NCBI GenBank assembly: GCA_963281255.1 | Contig: OY725494.1 | Coordinates: 1,005,934-1,069,933 of the forward strand | Length of the DNA stretch: 64,000 nucleotides | Origin: Aphrocallistes beatrix | Taxonomy: Eukaryota; Porifera; Hexactinellida; Sceptrulophora; Aphrocallistidae | Direction: 5' to 3' | The notes under the pieces: model-generated | The model's input: the letters and a program-made list of their open reading frames with translations, nothing else | What the model was told of the DNA's origin: nothing | Database searches by the model: none | Made by a program: the position numbers and the translations under genes | Shown here: one piece after another, positions 43,092 to 55,430 of the stretch | How positions within the stretch are numbered: the stretch's first letter is position 1 | Layout: every line of letters begins with the position of its first letter

Positions 43092-43208
43092 ATAAACGGC
43101 TTCTCACTTAACAACGCCACACAACAGGAAGCTGTAGAACCTCTAAAAATAGCAGTCGGGAATGTGGAACTGAAACTAAGAAAAGAGAAACTCTCTATCC
43201 TCCTCTAA
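43092..43208 (+). CDS. Last exon of the unknown gene
   Basis: 38 codons and a TAA stop: INGFSLNNATQQEAVEPLKI and on to LKLRKEKLSILL. The charged, leucine-bearing end could form a short helix. The whole spliced gene encodes about 280 residues from 41026 onward; I recognise no family. A link to the ubiquitin-like exon at 34515 is possible but phases disagree. Confidence 0.6.
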   Translation: MNGFSLNNATQQEAVEPLKIAVGNVELKLRKEKLSILL

Positions 43209-43791
43209 CCATCTCACTTTCATGTTTTAACTTATTTTACTATTTTACCTTACAGCTGATCAATTCTTCACACCTGATAGTTTATATGTATAATTTGTCA
43301 CCTCTATACTCAGAACAGATTCTATATTTATCTCAGATTTGTATATTTCGTATTGTCACAAGAACACACGGATTATTCATTTATTGTTTGTTTGTTTACA
43401 TTGTCACCTGATTAAACACTCTCACTTTAAGATTCTCAATCATAGATTGTATTGAAAATGTGACCTATTAGAATAGATCATTTCAAATAGAGAAAGCTGT
43501 GTTTAGTTCTGAAGACACTAATCAGTACAATCTTAGTTATGACACTGGAAGGACACTACATTCCTGTGGAGTCAGATCCCAACACTAATTCTAGACTTAC
43601 CTAGTCTGCAGTCTAGTTAATAGTAATCGTTTTAAACTAATGTTTTAATTCCTAATCCCGGATAAGATAATGTTTAGTAAACAATAATGAATTGTAGGAT
43701 CAATAAACAAACTTCAGACTATTGGATAACATGGGAAATATGCAAATAATCACAGATAAACAGGAATCAAGAAATATACTCTAAATAATGG
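43209..43791. other. Convergent 3' flanks; no gene seen
   Basis: 3' ends of the plus-strand unknown gene and the minus-strand NLR relic meet here. AT-rich. Confidence 0.4.
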
Positions 43792-45132
43792 TCAATAATA
43801 ATGATAATAAACAGAATACTCATCAGCAGTTTGCTCGAGGATTTCGATAGGATTTATATCTGGTTCACTAAGTTCACGTTCATCCATTCTAAGTGTCTTC
43901 AACTGTTTGAGTGTAGGAATAAGATGAGTGAGAGTGTTACAGGATTCAGAAGTCAGATTACAATAATATAATCTTAAATATCTAATAGTAGGATGGTGCA
44001 GGAGACCTATGCTTAGATATGTTACACCAGCATCTTGTAGAGGTATGGACCAAAGTTCTAAACAGAGTAAGCATTTGAGTTTACTCGCTAATGTACACCA
44101 TAGATTAACATCAACATGTTGCAGTTCTAAACCCACAAACTCAATCTGTATTAAGTTAGTGCAGTATTGTAGAGGTATTAGCAATTCATCCAAGCTGAAC
44201 CTTCCTATGCATCCTATATCACGTATATCTAATCCTCTCAATGATTGGTTGTTATTATTCAGAAGATTCTTGAGATGATCTGTGTTGCCAGTTTCTGATT
44301 CCTTAGATTTGTTAGTTTGCAATATTTTTGTCACACCTAGGTATAGTTGTTTGAGGTTGGAGAGAGTGCTGAAGTAAGGCAGTAGTGAGTATGGATCTCC
44401 ATCTGACAAATCTGCATCAAATCCTATTTCCTGCAGATTAGTGAGTTTAGGTAAGACAGTTTTTAGTAAATCAGTTTGCTCCTCAGATAAATCGCGGACG
44501 TTTAATACATTAATCTGTGTTGGAGGATTTAGATTTGCAAACAAAGTTTCGAAATGTTGGTTGCTTTTATTGCTGAAATATAACTCATCTTGACTTGATA
44601 TCTGATCAATATTCTGAGGTATAAGATCACTCAATAAACCTAAACCTGAAAGATTTGGCAAGATCAAACTTGTCGATGGATCAGATCCTGCAATTATAAA
44701 TAAATAAATTTTAATTCCAGTAGATTCCAGTTTGTGTTTCATGACGTCACAGTAACTTGATATATCAGAGTAAGATAGTTTATTTAACTCCACATTTAGG
44801 AATTTGAAGGAGCATGAAGTCAGGTGAGATAATAAAGAAGTAAACTGTAAGAGTGAGACATACTCTGAATAGATTGAAATGAGATGAATGGAGGAAATGT
44901 GATCTAGAGATCTTATGAAACATTCCCACTCATTGGGAGGAGGTGTGACGTCAACAAAATCGAAGCAAAGTGCTTGAGGCAGAAATTCAAGTAAATGCGG
45001 AACTGATTCTGTGATTGAATTGGAGTTGGTCTCAAACAACATTTCTGATAGCGACATGAATTTATTAGTAAATTCTCTCCAACCCAGATGATTATATAGA
45101 GTCGTACTACAATAGTGTATTTGGTGGATCAT
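43792..45132 (-). pseudogene. NLR pseudogene, leucine-rich repeat half (frame still open)
   Basis: A 446-codon uninterrupted frame with irregular leucine-rich repeats: LPKLTNLQEIGFDADLSDGD, LSNLKQLYLGV, SLRGLDIRDI, LKCLLCLELWSIPLQDAGVT, HPTIRYLRLYYCNLTSESCN, LKQLKTLRMDE, the ribonuclease-inhibitor-like pattern of NLR sensors. Upstream it must join the NACHT part, but two frame changes at 45132-45240 prevent that. The first Met (MIHQIHYC) is therefore unlikely to be a real start. In intact NLRs this part recognises ligands or holds the protein inactive. Confidence 0.75.
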
Positions 45133-46310
45133 TGGAATGTGTGTTATTGGGATCGAGGTTGTTGTTTGATATTTGAAAAAATAAACATGACACGATTGGC
45201 CTTATTGAATAGTAATCCACACAAAAATCGAATCGTCATCTTAAATACTGCGAAGCTACAGAATTGACAATGTATCGAGTACTGAGACATTGATCTCCCC
45301 AGGAAGACAGTGATAACCAAGCGGCACCAACGAACTCTTGTATTGTGAGGTGACAAAAGGACCACACACGAATTATTCGGCCAAAATTGTCTCTCTTTAT
45401 GTGCTCCTCCGCTAATCCTAAACACTGACACGACTTCTCGACTTTTCCGATCTTGAGGAGAATATCTTTAGAGGAGGTGAGTTCTCGAAAGGAGACGCCC
45501 ATGTATGCCACTTCTCCAATTCTGAACAAACAGTCGAGCACGGGAGGAGGAAGGAGGAATAGTGTCGTCTTCTTCGACCACTCTTTCAGCTTCATCCTGA
45601 ACAGCTGGCGTCTGATCAAGTACGTGATGAGCTCGGAATAGAGCCGCGTGAGAGTGAATGCTGTGATGTCTTCCGTTCCTCGAATGAGCGCAGCGAACAG
45701 AGATGCATTGACGGGAATTAGAGAGAGTAGATTCATCTCCTCATGCAGATGGATTAGACTATCCAGCTGTTTTAACTTCTCAGGTTTCAGCTGTATACGG
45801 AAGTAGAGGTCTCTGTTTTCTGGTGAAAACCCGAGTACTTGGAAGGACCTGTCAATGAGTAGAGTATGAGAAGAGGAAATGACCGTATAAGCTCCTGGCC
45901 TGCTGGTGATCAGAATAGTAGACTGGGAGAGAGTCTTTCGAGTTAAGAGGAGAAATAATATTGTCTGTTCGAATGGAACTTCCTTTGTAAATTTATCTAA
46001 GCTGTCGATGATGAGTAGAAGTCCTTCTCCATCAGACTCGAGATGTGCTTGGCTAGATCGGATGTCCAGGTCGGTCCAATAGGTATAGACAGACACATCC
46101 ATTTAGCAATGAAATCTCCATCGATTCGTTTCCCTGCGTTTTCTTGCTCCATCTGGTGCCATTCTTGATTTCGACAGGGAATGGAGAGGCAATAAGCGAA
46201 TTGTGTCAATTCTTTCTTTCCAAACCGCAGCGCTGTGATGTGACACAAGAAATTCTTGCCACTTCCTGGATTGCCAAGAATTAACCAGATTTGTGGTTTG
46301 GGAGATTTTT
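45133..46310 (-). pseudogene. NLR pseudogene, NACHT ATPase part
   Basis: Shows a Walker A-like GNPGSGKNF (Asn where Ser/Thr should follow Lys), a Walker B LLLIIDSLDKF, a sensor-like ILITSRPGA, and the post-NACHT sequence FCHLTIQEFVGAAWLSL then RFLCGLL. At least three frame changes: at the A-run near 46305, between 46000 and 46102, and near 45236. Nucleotide binding would drive oligomerisation in an intact protein. This copy cannot make one without correction. Confidence 0.8.
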
Positions 46311-47270
46311 TTAACTTTCAGTTTTGGTTGGACGGTTTTGTTAGATTGAACTGATTCTAGGTCACGCTGAACTTTGTAAGGATTGTATTCCTACAATTCT
46401 CTTCTGAAGTTCATTGGACGGATATTAATTTCTTTCTTTGATATTTTTCCCATAAATTCTATCTCGCTGTATGTAGTCTCATCCTCTAACTCCACTTCTC
46501 TAGGTTTCTGCTCTATGACAGTCAGAGGGACGTATATTGATTCTATGTCCACTGTATATTCATTATCAAATAACTCCTTCACTTGTCTATTCTGAATTTC
46601 AATGAACTTTCTTAAGAAATCTTACCATTTTGCGATTTCCTTCTGCAGTTTGTCCACTTCTTTCTCAAATTTAGAGACAAAAATAGGATTTTGCATTGTA
46701 CAAAACACTTCTCGATATTGTCTCAATTCAATTTCGATATCAGATCTCTTAACGACAGAAACCAATTGACACAGTTTCTTCAGGTCACTAGTGATGTGTC
46801 CTTCTTTCACGAGTGTTTCCATTTTCTGTTCAAATGTCATTGTCGGTTTGAGACCATTCACTATCAAGCTCAATCGAATCCAGTCATTGAAGCTGATTTC
46901 GTTTTTCAACGTGTTTACGAGTGTTTTAACGGACAATTCTTTCTGTAGAGAATTTCCCTTGAGTTCTACCGGGTGGTCTGATGATAGCCAATAGTATTGT
47001 GTCGATTTAACAGCCAAATCTGCTCGACCAATCGATTTCAGTCCTTGATAGAAACGATATGGATCGTGCTCTTCCCATTCTTTTACTGTTAACAGAAATT
47101 CCATTCCATTCGAAACGGTTTCACACAATGCAGCTGGTATATTTAGGTAATTTGAGTTTGTTCACGTCATGAACTGTCAACTGTTCTCCCAGTTCAATCA
47201 ATGCTTCAAATTCTGATATTTTAGTTGCCATTTGAATTCCGTTTCTACACAAAAATTTATTCATAATTGA
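46311..47270 (-). pseudogene. NLR pseudogene, N-terminal death-effector-like region
   Basis: Reads FEALIELGEQLTVHDVNKLK, then after a frame change near 47130 FLLTVKEWEE and GLKSIGRADL. This matches the layout of a death effector domain (LGEQLT...KLK...LKSIGR). A second helical block (about 46640-46900) may be another death-fold domain. Two in-frame stops follow, TAA at 46622-46624 and TAG near 46391; both are one transition from a Gln codon. So this was a DED-NACHT-LRR receptor gene on the minus strand. Confidence 0.72.
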
Positions 47271-48730
47271 ACCAAACAGAAAGGGAGATTCTATTGATGA
47301 ATCCTGGAGGTCCATGGACCCCTTAGTGGTCTACAGAAGATATCAGGGTGTCCACAGGATTTGAAATTTTATGTTGTAGTTAATAGGAGGGGTCCACAGA
47401 ATATAGGAAAATTTTTATACGGGGTGCACTGCCCAAAGATGTTGAAAATTGCTGGTCTAGTTCATTGGTTTTCAAAATATTTACACTGCGTATCACTTCA
47501 GCGAATATTATGGTCTCCATGTACCAACTTAAAAATACCGAAATTTAAATATACCGTTGGCGTACCATGAGAATCAAAAAGGTGACCAATCAACAGGGAT
47601 ATCGTCAGAATTTTCCTCGGCAAAAATAAAAGCAGGTACATGATGCAGGGACACAACAGCCAGATAAATGCCTGACATTAGTCGTTGAAATCTTACTTAT
47701 ATCTTTAAATAAAGCTTTGCAGTGGAAGTGTTAAAATATGAATATACGCTCATAAAAACAGAAGTAATAAGATTCTCCGAAATAATATTCATGGTGCACA
47801 TCTACACCATGAAGAAAATCTACATACATAATTTTATCAAAATCGCATTCTTAGATTTTCAGTGGTGTACATACGGGCGGATGATGGACATCTCTTTACA
47901 AGAGCCTCAATAAAAATGGGTCCCTATTTCTTCACAACCTGCATGCTGCAATTTTACACGGGAATACAAATCGAGTGGAAGAGTTTTCACATGCAACTTG
48001 TGAACAATGCGATGTACGCACCTGAAAACTGTTTGAAAAACACAATTAAAAAAGCACAGAAAATGAACAGTGTAAAATTACAATAATTAAACCATGACTG
48101 ACATTTAACACTCTTTAATTCAATTTTGATATATTTTTTATGTAGAAACTAGATGCCTCAATATCAGTGTTTCCCATAAAACGCGTTATGTACGTTATTT
48201 AACTCGCTTAAGTTCGAATTCTTAGTGAATACGAGTTTTGCTCCGTCTTTACTAAGTTCGAACTTAGTGCTTAACTTCTTAGTGAATACGGCCCCTGATC
48301 TTATATAGAGAGGTGTTGTCATGCCATCTAATAAACATTTCGTCTCAAGTAACCTAATCTCAATCTCTTCTCGTTTTCAAATTAAGTCACTTTTAGCACC
48401 TAATCGAGGTGTGAAAATTGTGAAAATTAAGTAAGAAATTTAGGAAATAAAGGATAAAAAAATCCAAAAGAATCGGAAAACAATCCAATAAAACGATAAA
48501 AATATCGATTATCGATTTCGATTGGTTTGTGAATAAACTTACTGATTTTCAATATTTCGATTGTCGATTGTTTGCCCGCCATCCAGAAAATTTACTTACT
48601 ACATTTTTTTTCCTCCAAAAAATAAAAGGTAGTAATTAGCAAGTAAATTCTTGGTTAAGATTAAGATTTCTTTGAGAAATTATTATATTTTTGAGAATTA
48701 AAGTCAGGATTCTTGATAATAGATCGTATA
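47271..48730. other. No gene seen; MITE scraps
   Basis: An hAT-like scrap with GGTCCATGGACCCC lies near 47310. AAGTTCGAACTTAGT-type repeats lie at 48185-48295. Frames at 47722-48086 show no recognised protein. Confidence 0.4.
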
Positions 48731-49274
48731 TCCTTACTATTAAAACTCGATTATTGTGTATGTGTATATATATATCTCTGTAACGAATTGATTGAAGAAA
48801 CTGCCGGTCATAGAAAGCTAATTTTTGGCATGTGGGAGTATTTTGGCTATGGCTCCAGTAAGTTCTGAGCTCAGAGCAAAATGTCGACTCATCATGGAAT
48901 TATGACGTCATTGTCACATTTTAAAAAGTTAAGCAACACAGTAATTCGGGCATAACTCAGCCATTATAGGAGATAGAAGGCTGAAATTTTAATAGAATCT
49001 GTATACTAACATGTCTCACATATGATGCAACTATCATCAAAAAATGATGACTCATCACTTTGTTATGACGTCATCATCACGCATCAAAAATTTTTAAATT
49101 CACAAATTTGGTGATTTTTCGAGTGATATCGATTAGCACAGTAGGACAGACATATTTAGAGATGTTATCTCCCATATAATTAACCAATGTGACTCCAGGC
49201 GACCGAAGGGAGCCTCCGGCGGACACAAAGTGTCCGCCAGCCGCGCAGCGCAAGCAAGCGCGAAGCGCGCTTGT
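48731..49274 (-). repeat. Repeat family B, reference copy
   Basis: Outer arm TCCTTACTATTAAAACTCG, a TA-rich link, then CTGTAACGAATTGATTGAAG. It ends with the GC block GTGTCCGCCAGCCGCGCAGC and GCGCGCTTGT. It carries two TGACGTCA palindromes (near 48901 and 49068) and one TGACTCA (near 49048). No protein. Other copies: 29104, 52585, 54399, 55431, 56019, 58684, 59966. Confidence 0.85.
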
Positions 49275-49706
49275 CATAAATATAATGTAAAAGAATGAAG
49301 TCTTTGTGGTAATGATTGACTCTTTGACTAAAAATATGGTCTATTATCAAAGATTAGCCTAAATTAATTATAAATTACTATTATAATTATAACCTCCCCC
49401 ACTTATAGCGGTATAAAGAGTTTTAATAACTTCGATTACTCAGAAGACTGTATAAAACAACCCATATAATAGCAACACACTTTTACGTGCTAGTTAATCC
49501 CCATTATCTCACTAACTATTAATCAATATAATATTTGAGGTTTATTTGATAGTAAAATGGTTTCAAAGCATCCATCCAACTGGGTTTACTTGTGTATGTA
49601 ATTATTATGCACATGCACATATAAGCATTTCTATTGTTCTCAACAAATATAATTGGTTAAATTTGCAAAACACAAAACATAAATTTGAATCAAAATTTAA
49701 AAAATA
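49275..49706. other. 5' flank of the TRP-type channel gene
   Basis: AT-rich sequence ahead of the first coding exon; the promoter probably lies here. No specific core motif assigned. Confidence 0.4.
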
Positions 49707-49814
49707 ATGAAAGGTAAACTTCATCCTAACTTCAAGTCACAAGCTGAAATCATTTATGATAATCCTATTGGAGCGACCAGTGAGAGACTTCGAGTGACAG
49801 ATAAGTTAAAAACG
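49707..49814 (+). CDS. TRP-type channel, exon 1
   Basis: ATG at 49707, preceded in frame by a TAA. 36 codons (MKGKLHPNFKSQAEII, later SERLRVTDKLKT) to the donor ACG|GTTTGT in phase 0, which fits exon 2. The cytosolic N-terminus has no recognised motif. Confidence 0.65.
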
Positions 49815-49914
49815 GTTTGTTGCTAGATATTCAATGATATCACGAGGCGAGATCTACGAAATATGTTATCATTATTATTTATTTATTATGAATAGTATTG
49901 AATTCTATGCATGG

Positions 49915-50893
49915 TACTGTCACGGGGGGCCATTTTAGCCGGGCGTAAAGTGGGCCCCCCAGCCAAAATTGGTCCGGATCAATTTTTGTGCCTTTTAATT
50001 GCCTTCACTAAAGTAGTCCTCTCCTAATAGGATGTGATGACGTTACAATCACTCTAGGAGGTCTCTATAGCAAGGTTGAGTCAAATCAATTTGATTTGAA
50101 AAAAACTTCATTTTTTGATTTGATTTGATTGAGTTGGTTAATAAGAAATGATTGATTTGAATGATCTGAATGTTGTCATTGGATGAAATAAAATGATCTG
50201 AATGATCTTTAATTTCATTTAAATTAATTAAATTGAATTGAATTGAATTGATTATAATTGATTCGAGTTATCTGAATTGATTTATATTTGAATGACTGTA
50301 TAAACTCGAATAGTTGCCGGCCCTCGAATAATCGCCCCCCCCCCCCAAAAGAGGGTTCTAAATTTCTTGGTTCACTCGTGCGGTTATATTTATCGAAAGC
50401 TCTCTTGCAACATTTTTTTTTCTTCAGGGGCTAAATGCTAAATGCTAAAAATTATATATGGTATCTGAATTGAATTAAATGATCTGAATTGAATTAAATG
50501 ATTTGAATTGATTTGAATTGAATTGAAATGAATTGAATGATTAAAATGAATGAGCTGAATGATTTGAATAAGCGCAAATGATTGAATTGATTGATCTGGT
50601 GTGTATTATGTAAATGATCAGATGCAATATTGCAAAAAAATAATTCAAATCTTGAGTTTGACACAACCTTGCTCTATAGGCTAATAAGAAGGCTTCACTC
50701 AGTCCTTTCATTCACCTAATCATTGTTAGTAAGCTGTAATATTATCCTGTACTTATTTGTTACTATATCTTGAACTAAAAAACGATACATATCATATTAT
50801 ACTCAATATTACCGTCTTAGAAATAAATACTGGTCCTTGGATCAATTTTGGCTGCCAAAACTGTTCACCCAGACCAATTTTGGTGTGACAGCA
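49915..50893. mobile_element. Repeat element C, copy 2 (in intron 1), split by a hAT MITE
   Basis: Ends CTGTCACGGGGGGCC and TGTGACAG. Shares the TAGTCCTCTCCTAATAGGAT block and the GGTCC...CCAAAATTGG words with 28471-28985. The MITE at 50071-50671 is inserted inside it. Confidence 0.6.
50071..50671. mobile_element. hAT-type MITE, perfect 8-bp TSD, low-complexity body
   Basis: Ends CAAGGTTGAGTCAAA and TTTGACACAACCTTG. Flanks CTCTATAG at 50063-50070 and 50672-50679. The body is degenerate TGAATTGAATTGATTT repeat, with a nested CCCTCGAATAATCGCCCCCC scrap at about 50310-50460 that also occurs near 51020. Confidence 0.88.
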
Positions 50894-51364
50894 CTCGTGT
50901 CCTGATCCACTATTCTGCAGTACCGACCATGTTTTGACAATGATATATTCGTAATAGCGATAATCTAGTAAAATCAAGATAAATCCATTTTTAAATACCG
51001 TCTATTCACGATTAGTAGGCCCTCGAATAATCGCCCCCCTCAAAGAGAGTGTAAAATCTTTTTGCTACCCTTTTTTGTAAATTCTTCCCTTCCGCCATTT
51101 ATACATTCATCAGTGCGGTTATATTGATTGAGAAGTCTCATATTTTGTATATTAATTTTTGAGGTAGCTAATGGAGCTAAAAATTTATAATCGACCCGGC
51201 TACGATTCGAGGATATACGATACTCGACTAAAAAGGTATTCTCTTTTGCATTAAAGGAGTTTTCATCGGAAAACAGTCTATTTTACAATCTACAATGTAT
51301 CATATTTTCTACCATTTTGACTTGAAGGATATGTGCAAGTTATATGCATTTATTTTGTTTACAG
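50894..51364. other. Rest of TRP intron 1
   Basis: Contains a second CCCTCGAATAATCGCCCCC scrap near 51020 and the acceptor TTGTTTACAG. Confidence 0.45.
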
Positions 51365-51626
51365 ACATTGAGTCATGAAAGTTTGACCAGCTCTTTATAT
51401 GCCGCATCCAAAACTGGTCAGGGGTTCAATACCCATGACATGAAGTCCATAATATCCAGCTGGAAAACTCCGCTACACAATGCTGCTGCTGAAGGAAGAT
51501 GCGATGAGCTCAATCTCTTGTTAAGTTATCCTCAGGTTGATATCAATATACAGACTAAGCGATACAATGAATATGATGGACTCATTACACTTGACAATAC
51601 TCCGTTACACCTGGCCGCTAAGAACG
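51365..51626 (+). CDS. TRP-type channel, exon 2 (ankyrin repeats)
   Basis: Phase 0 in, phase 1 out. Encodes LYAASKTGQGF, then two ankyrin repeats: WKTPLHNAAAEGRCDELNLL and NTPLHLAAKNG. The ankyrin domain lies in the cytosol in TRPA, TRPV and TRPN channels. Confidence 0.85.
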
Positions 51627-52584
51627 GTAGTTTTAGTGTCATATCCTTAACTTTAATATCATCATAATTCTATTTTATTAAATTTTTTTCTAATAATGTT
51701 AAATACGTACTATTGACAATTTTTCCCCTTTGTTGTACTAAATCGACGTAATTTAGTCTCATATGAGTGCTTTATAGTTCCAATAAATGATCGTTTTCGG
51801 AATTTAGAATGTTTTATTTAAAATTCCCAAATTTTTAGTTTTGGGATATATATACGGTATATTGGTTTGAAAGAGTTTGAAAATTTTGTGATAATTTCAG
51901 TTTTGAAAATTTTGTGATAATTTCAATTTTGAAATTATCCGAGAAAACGGCGGGATTTTATAATTAGTTAAAAATGCATCTAGTGTGGAATTTAGGGTGT
52001 GTTTTTGCAAAATAACTAATTTTAACGAATATTTGGTTCAAAACTTTTTCTCACAATTTTCCAAAATAGGTCTCGTTGACGTAATTGACCATTTTAACTT
52101 AACAAATTTGTTAAAATGAAAATAATAATTTAGCGGAGGATTTTAGGCTTTTAGGCTTTTAGGTTAAACGTTATAATACTCGTAAATTAAGATATCTAGA
52201 TAAGTTATTGCTTGAAGTATTGATAACAACGACAGTCAATTATAGATATACGCGTATATTGTATAGAAATGGTGTGGAAAATTGTTTTCATTTTATTTGC
52301 AGAGTTGTGAAAAATATTTTTAAATCGTAGACTCATCATTTAACACCTATATGCCAATTGTCGTCTCTACGACTTGCCAATTCTTCAATCAATTCGGACA
52401 AAAGTTATCCAATTACATGCTAGAACACAGTGATGCACAGTTATAAATAAGCAGCGTTTTGTAATTTCCTTACATTGTTTATTGTTCCAAATTATACATT
52501 ATGAAATGGTAAAACTGATGTTACAAACAGATAATTACGGACGTCATCAGAAACATAATTTACTCTGAATTCGATCAAGGTTTA
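51627..52584. other. TRP intron 2, 5' part
   Basis: AT-rich. About 52200-52400 is a plus-oriented fragment of family A (TTGCAGAGTTGTGAAAAATA, then CAATTCTTCAATCAATTCGG). Confidence 0.5.
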
Positions 52585-53075
52585 TCTGTAACGAATTGAT
52601 TGAAGAAACTGCCGGGCGCAGAAGGCTGATTTTTGGCATGTGGGAGTCTTTTGGCTATGGCTCCAGTAAGTTCTGAGTTCAGAGCAAAATGTCGACTCAT
52701 CATGGAATTATGACGTCATTGTCACATTTTTAAAAGTTAAGCAACACAGTTATTCGGGCATAACTCAGCCATTATAGGAGATAGAAGGCTGAAATTTTAA
52801 TAGAGTCTGTATACTAACATACCTCACATATGATGCGACTTTCATCAAAAAATGATGACTCATCACTTTGTTATGACGTCATCATTACGCATCAAAAATT
52901 TTATAATTGACAAATTTGGTGATTTTTCGAGTGATATCGATTAGCACAGTAGAACTTTAGAGATGTTATCTCCCTTATAATTAACCAATGTGACTCCAGG
53001 CGACCGAAGGGAGCCTCCGGCGGACACGAAGTGTCCGTCAGCCGCGCAGCGCAAGCAAGCGCGAAGCGCGCTTGT
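52585..53075 (-). repeat. Repeat family B copy (TRP intron 2)
   Basis: Two TGACGTCA sites and one TGACTCA. Lacks the outer TTACTATTAAAACTC arm and runs straight into a family A copy. Confidence 0.85.
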
Positions 53076-53979
53076 ACATATATTAAAATGCAAAGATTTT
53101 TCTTTTTTTTTGTTTGTCCGAATTGATTGAAGAATTGGGAAGTCATAGAGATGTGAAAATTGGCATGTAGGTGTCAAATGATATGACTACGATTAAGTTC
53201 TAAGATCTAAGTGAAATGTTCACATCTCTGCAAAAAAAATGGAAAACAATTTTTCACACCTTTTCTATGCAAAATAAATGACTACACTATCACAATAGAA
53301 ACCATTGTACGACACTACAATAGATCGCCATTGTTATTAATACTTCTAAGCCACAACTTATGTTTGATATCTTAAATGTATTATAGTGTATGGAAATAAA
53401 AAAGATTAAGTGCATATTTTCCCACCTTTATATACATATTTTCACACCATTTGATAAATTTTGAAAAATATGCTAGAGACTAGCTTCCAACGGGTGACAT
53501 GGGGTTTTTAGGGGTGAAGATTTCGAATATCATATTTTCAGATCTAGTATATGATAAATTATTTGTTTACTTTTGTTTGCAATAGATATATAAAGTAAAC
53601 AAATCTCAAAGATATTCTAGAAACTTGCTTTCAACGGTTGACATGGGGTTTTCAGGGGTGTAGATTTCGAATATCATATTTTCGAGTAAATTTGATAATT
53701 AATTTGTTTACTTTTGTTTACAATAGATACATAAAGTAAACAAATCTCAAAAATATGCTAGAAACTTGCTTTCTACGGTTGACATGGGGTTTTCAGGGGT
53801 GTAGATTTCGAAAATTATATTTTCGGATCCATATGAGAAATTATTCGTTGACATTTGTTTACAATATTTATATAAAGAAAAAATTCCCAAAATAGGTTAG
53901 ATTGAGTAACTCCAAGGGCGATTCTGTGGACACGCAGTGTCCGCAAGCCGCGCAGCGCAAGCAAGCGAAGCGCGCTTGT
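53076..53979 (-). repeat. Repeat family A copy (TRP intron 2)
   Basis: Full-length reverse copy with three GTAAACA/TGTTTAC-bearing units. Directly abuts the family B copy and ends 52 bp before exon 3. Confidence 0.85.
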
Positions 53980-54031
53980 CTTTATTAAATATAAAATATT
54001 ATGTGCATGTATAATTCAATTTTTTTTCCAG

Positions 54032-54199
54032 GTCAAGAGAAAGCTGTAGATATTCTCCTTAAGAGCGGAGCTATATGTGACATTCAGAATTCAAATGGTG
54101 CAACCCCACTACACTTAGCTACATTAAATGGAGCATCAATAGAAATTGTACAGAATCTAGTTTTGGATAGAACTGCAATCTCTATCAAGGATGATAAGG
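54032..54199 (+). CDS. TRP-type channel, exon 3 (ankyrin repeats)
   Basis: 56 codons, phase 1 on both sides: QEKAVDILLKSGAICDIQNS, GATPLHLATLNGASIEIVQN. Acceptor TTTCCAG|GTC, donor AAGG|GTAGTA. Confidence 0.88.
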
Positions 54200-54398
54200 G
54201 TAGTATATAATTAATATTTTTTTAATCAACTTCATGCTTCTGTATGCTTTTTGCCGATTAATAACGTTATAATAATTCTCTGAACAGATTTTACCAGACT
54301 CTACTATTTTTAATATTATATGCAAAATTTGCATGATTACACAGCATTTTGTGATTTCAGTTTTTCTTTGTAACTAGGAAACTACGTATATGCCAATA

Positions 54399-54957
54399 TC
54401 CTTACTATTAAAACTCGATTAATGTATATATATATATATATACAAGCGCGCTTCGCTTGCTTGCGCTGCGCGGCTGGCGGACAATTTGTGTCCTCCGGAG
54501 GCGCCCTTTGGGAACCTGTGGTCATCATTGATTAATTAATGGGAGATAACATCCCTAAATACGTCTGTCATAATGCTATAATCGATAACGCACGAAAAAT
54601 CACCAAATTTGTCAATTTAAAAATTTTTATGCGTAATGATGACGTCTTAACAGAGTGATGAGTCATCATTTTTTGATGATAATTCCATCATATGTGAGGT
54701 ATATTAATATACACATTCTATTAAAATTTCATCCTTCTAACTCCTATAATGGCTGAGTTATGCTCGAATAACTGTATTGCTCAACTTTTAAAGATGTGAC
54801 AATGACGTCATAATGATGAGTCGACATTTTCGTCTGAGCTCAGATCTTACTGGAGCCATAGCCAAAATACTCCCACATGCCAAAAATCAGCTTTCTGCAT
54901 CCGGCTGTTTCTTCAATCAATTCGTTACAGATATATATATATATATATATACATATA
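54399..54957 (+). repeat. Repeat family B copy (TRP intron 3), forward
   Basis: Outer arm TCCTTACTATTAAAACTCG then the ACAAGCGCGCTTCGC head. One intact TGACGTCA (near 54803), one decayed (TGACGTCT). Ends CAATTCGTTACAG plus TA repeat. Confidence 0.82.
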
Positions 54958-55429
54958 CAGTACCAGGACAAAAGTATTCGACCACCACGATAACCCCCGT
55001 ACAAATAGTATCAAAGTGGGTCAATTCATAAAGGAATATGCACTCGAACTGTAAAAAATATTCTATTTTTGATTTCTAATTCGTAATCTACACATTCTAA
55101 TAACGCATAATTGAGAGCCTCAACTCAATTACTAACTCTCAAGTATAAAAATATCTACCTTTGATACTTGATGCTACTTATTCCTAGTCACGGCCATTAT
55201 ATATGATGGCCATTAATGACACAAAGTGGCACAGTATGATAATTTTCGAAGAGAGAATAAGTATTCGTGTTGAAAGTTTCAAAAATGACTAATTCGGATG
55301 TGTAGTTTACGAATTTGTGATAAAAAATAGAGTATTTCTTACAGTTTAAGTATATATTCCTTTATGAGTAGATCCACTTTAATACAATTTGTATGGAGGT
55401 TTTCGTGATGGTCAAATACTTTTGTAGTG
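54958..55429. mobile_element. Tc1-type palindromic MITE between two family B copies
   Basis: Ends CAGTACCAGGACAAAAGTAT and, on the reverse strand, CACTACAAAAGTATTTGACC. TA on both sides. Arms match imperfectly for well over 100 bp. Confidence 0.75.
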
Positions 55430-55430
55430 T

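Noticed and set aside
34515-43208. One gene joining the ubiquitin-like exon to the six exons at 41-43 kb
   Set aside because: Donor phase 0 does not match the acceptor phase 1 at 41026 (or phase 2 at 40988), so I kept them apart.
46622-46655. A 34-bp intron (GTAAGA...TTCAG) removing the TAA stop in the NLR relic
   Set aside because: Joining the borders creates a TGA at the junction, and the frame after the stop is the same as before it; a Gln-to-stop change explains it better.
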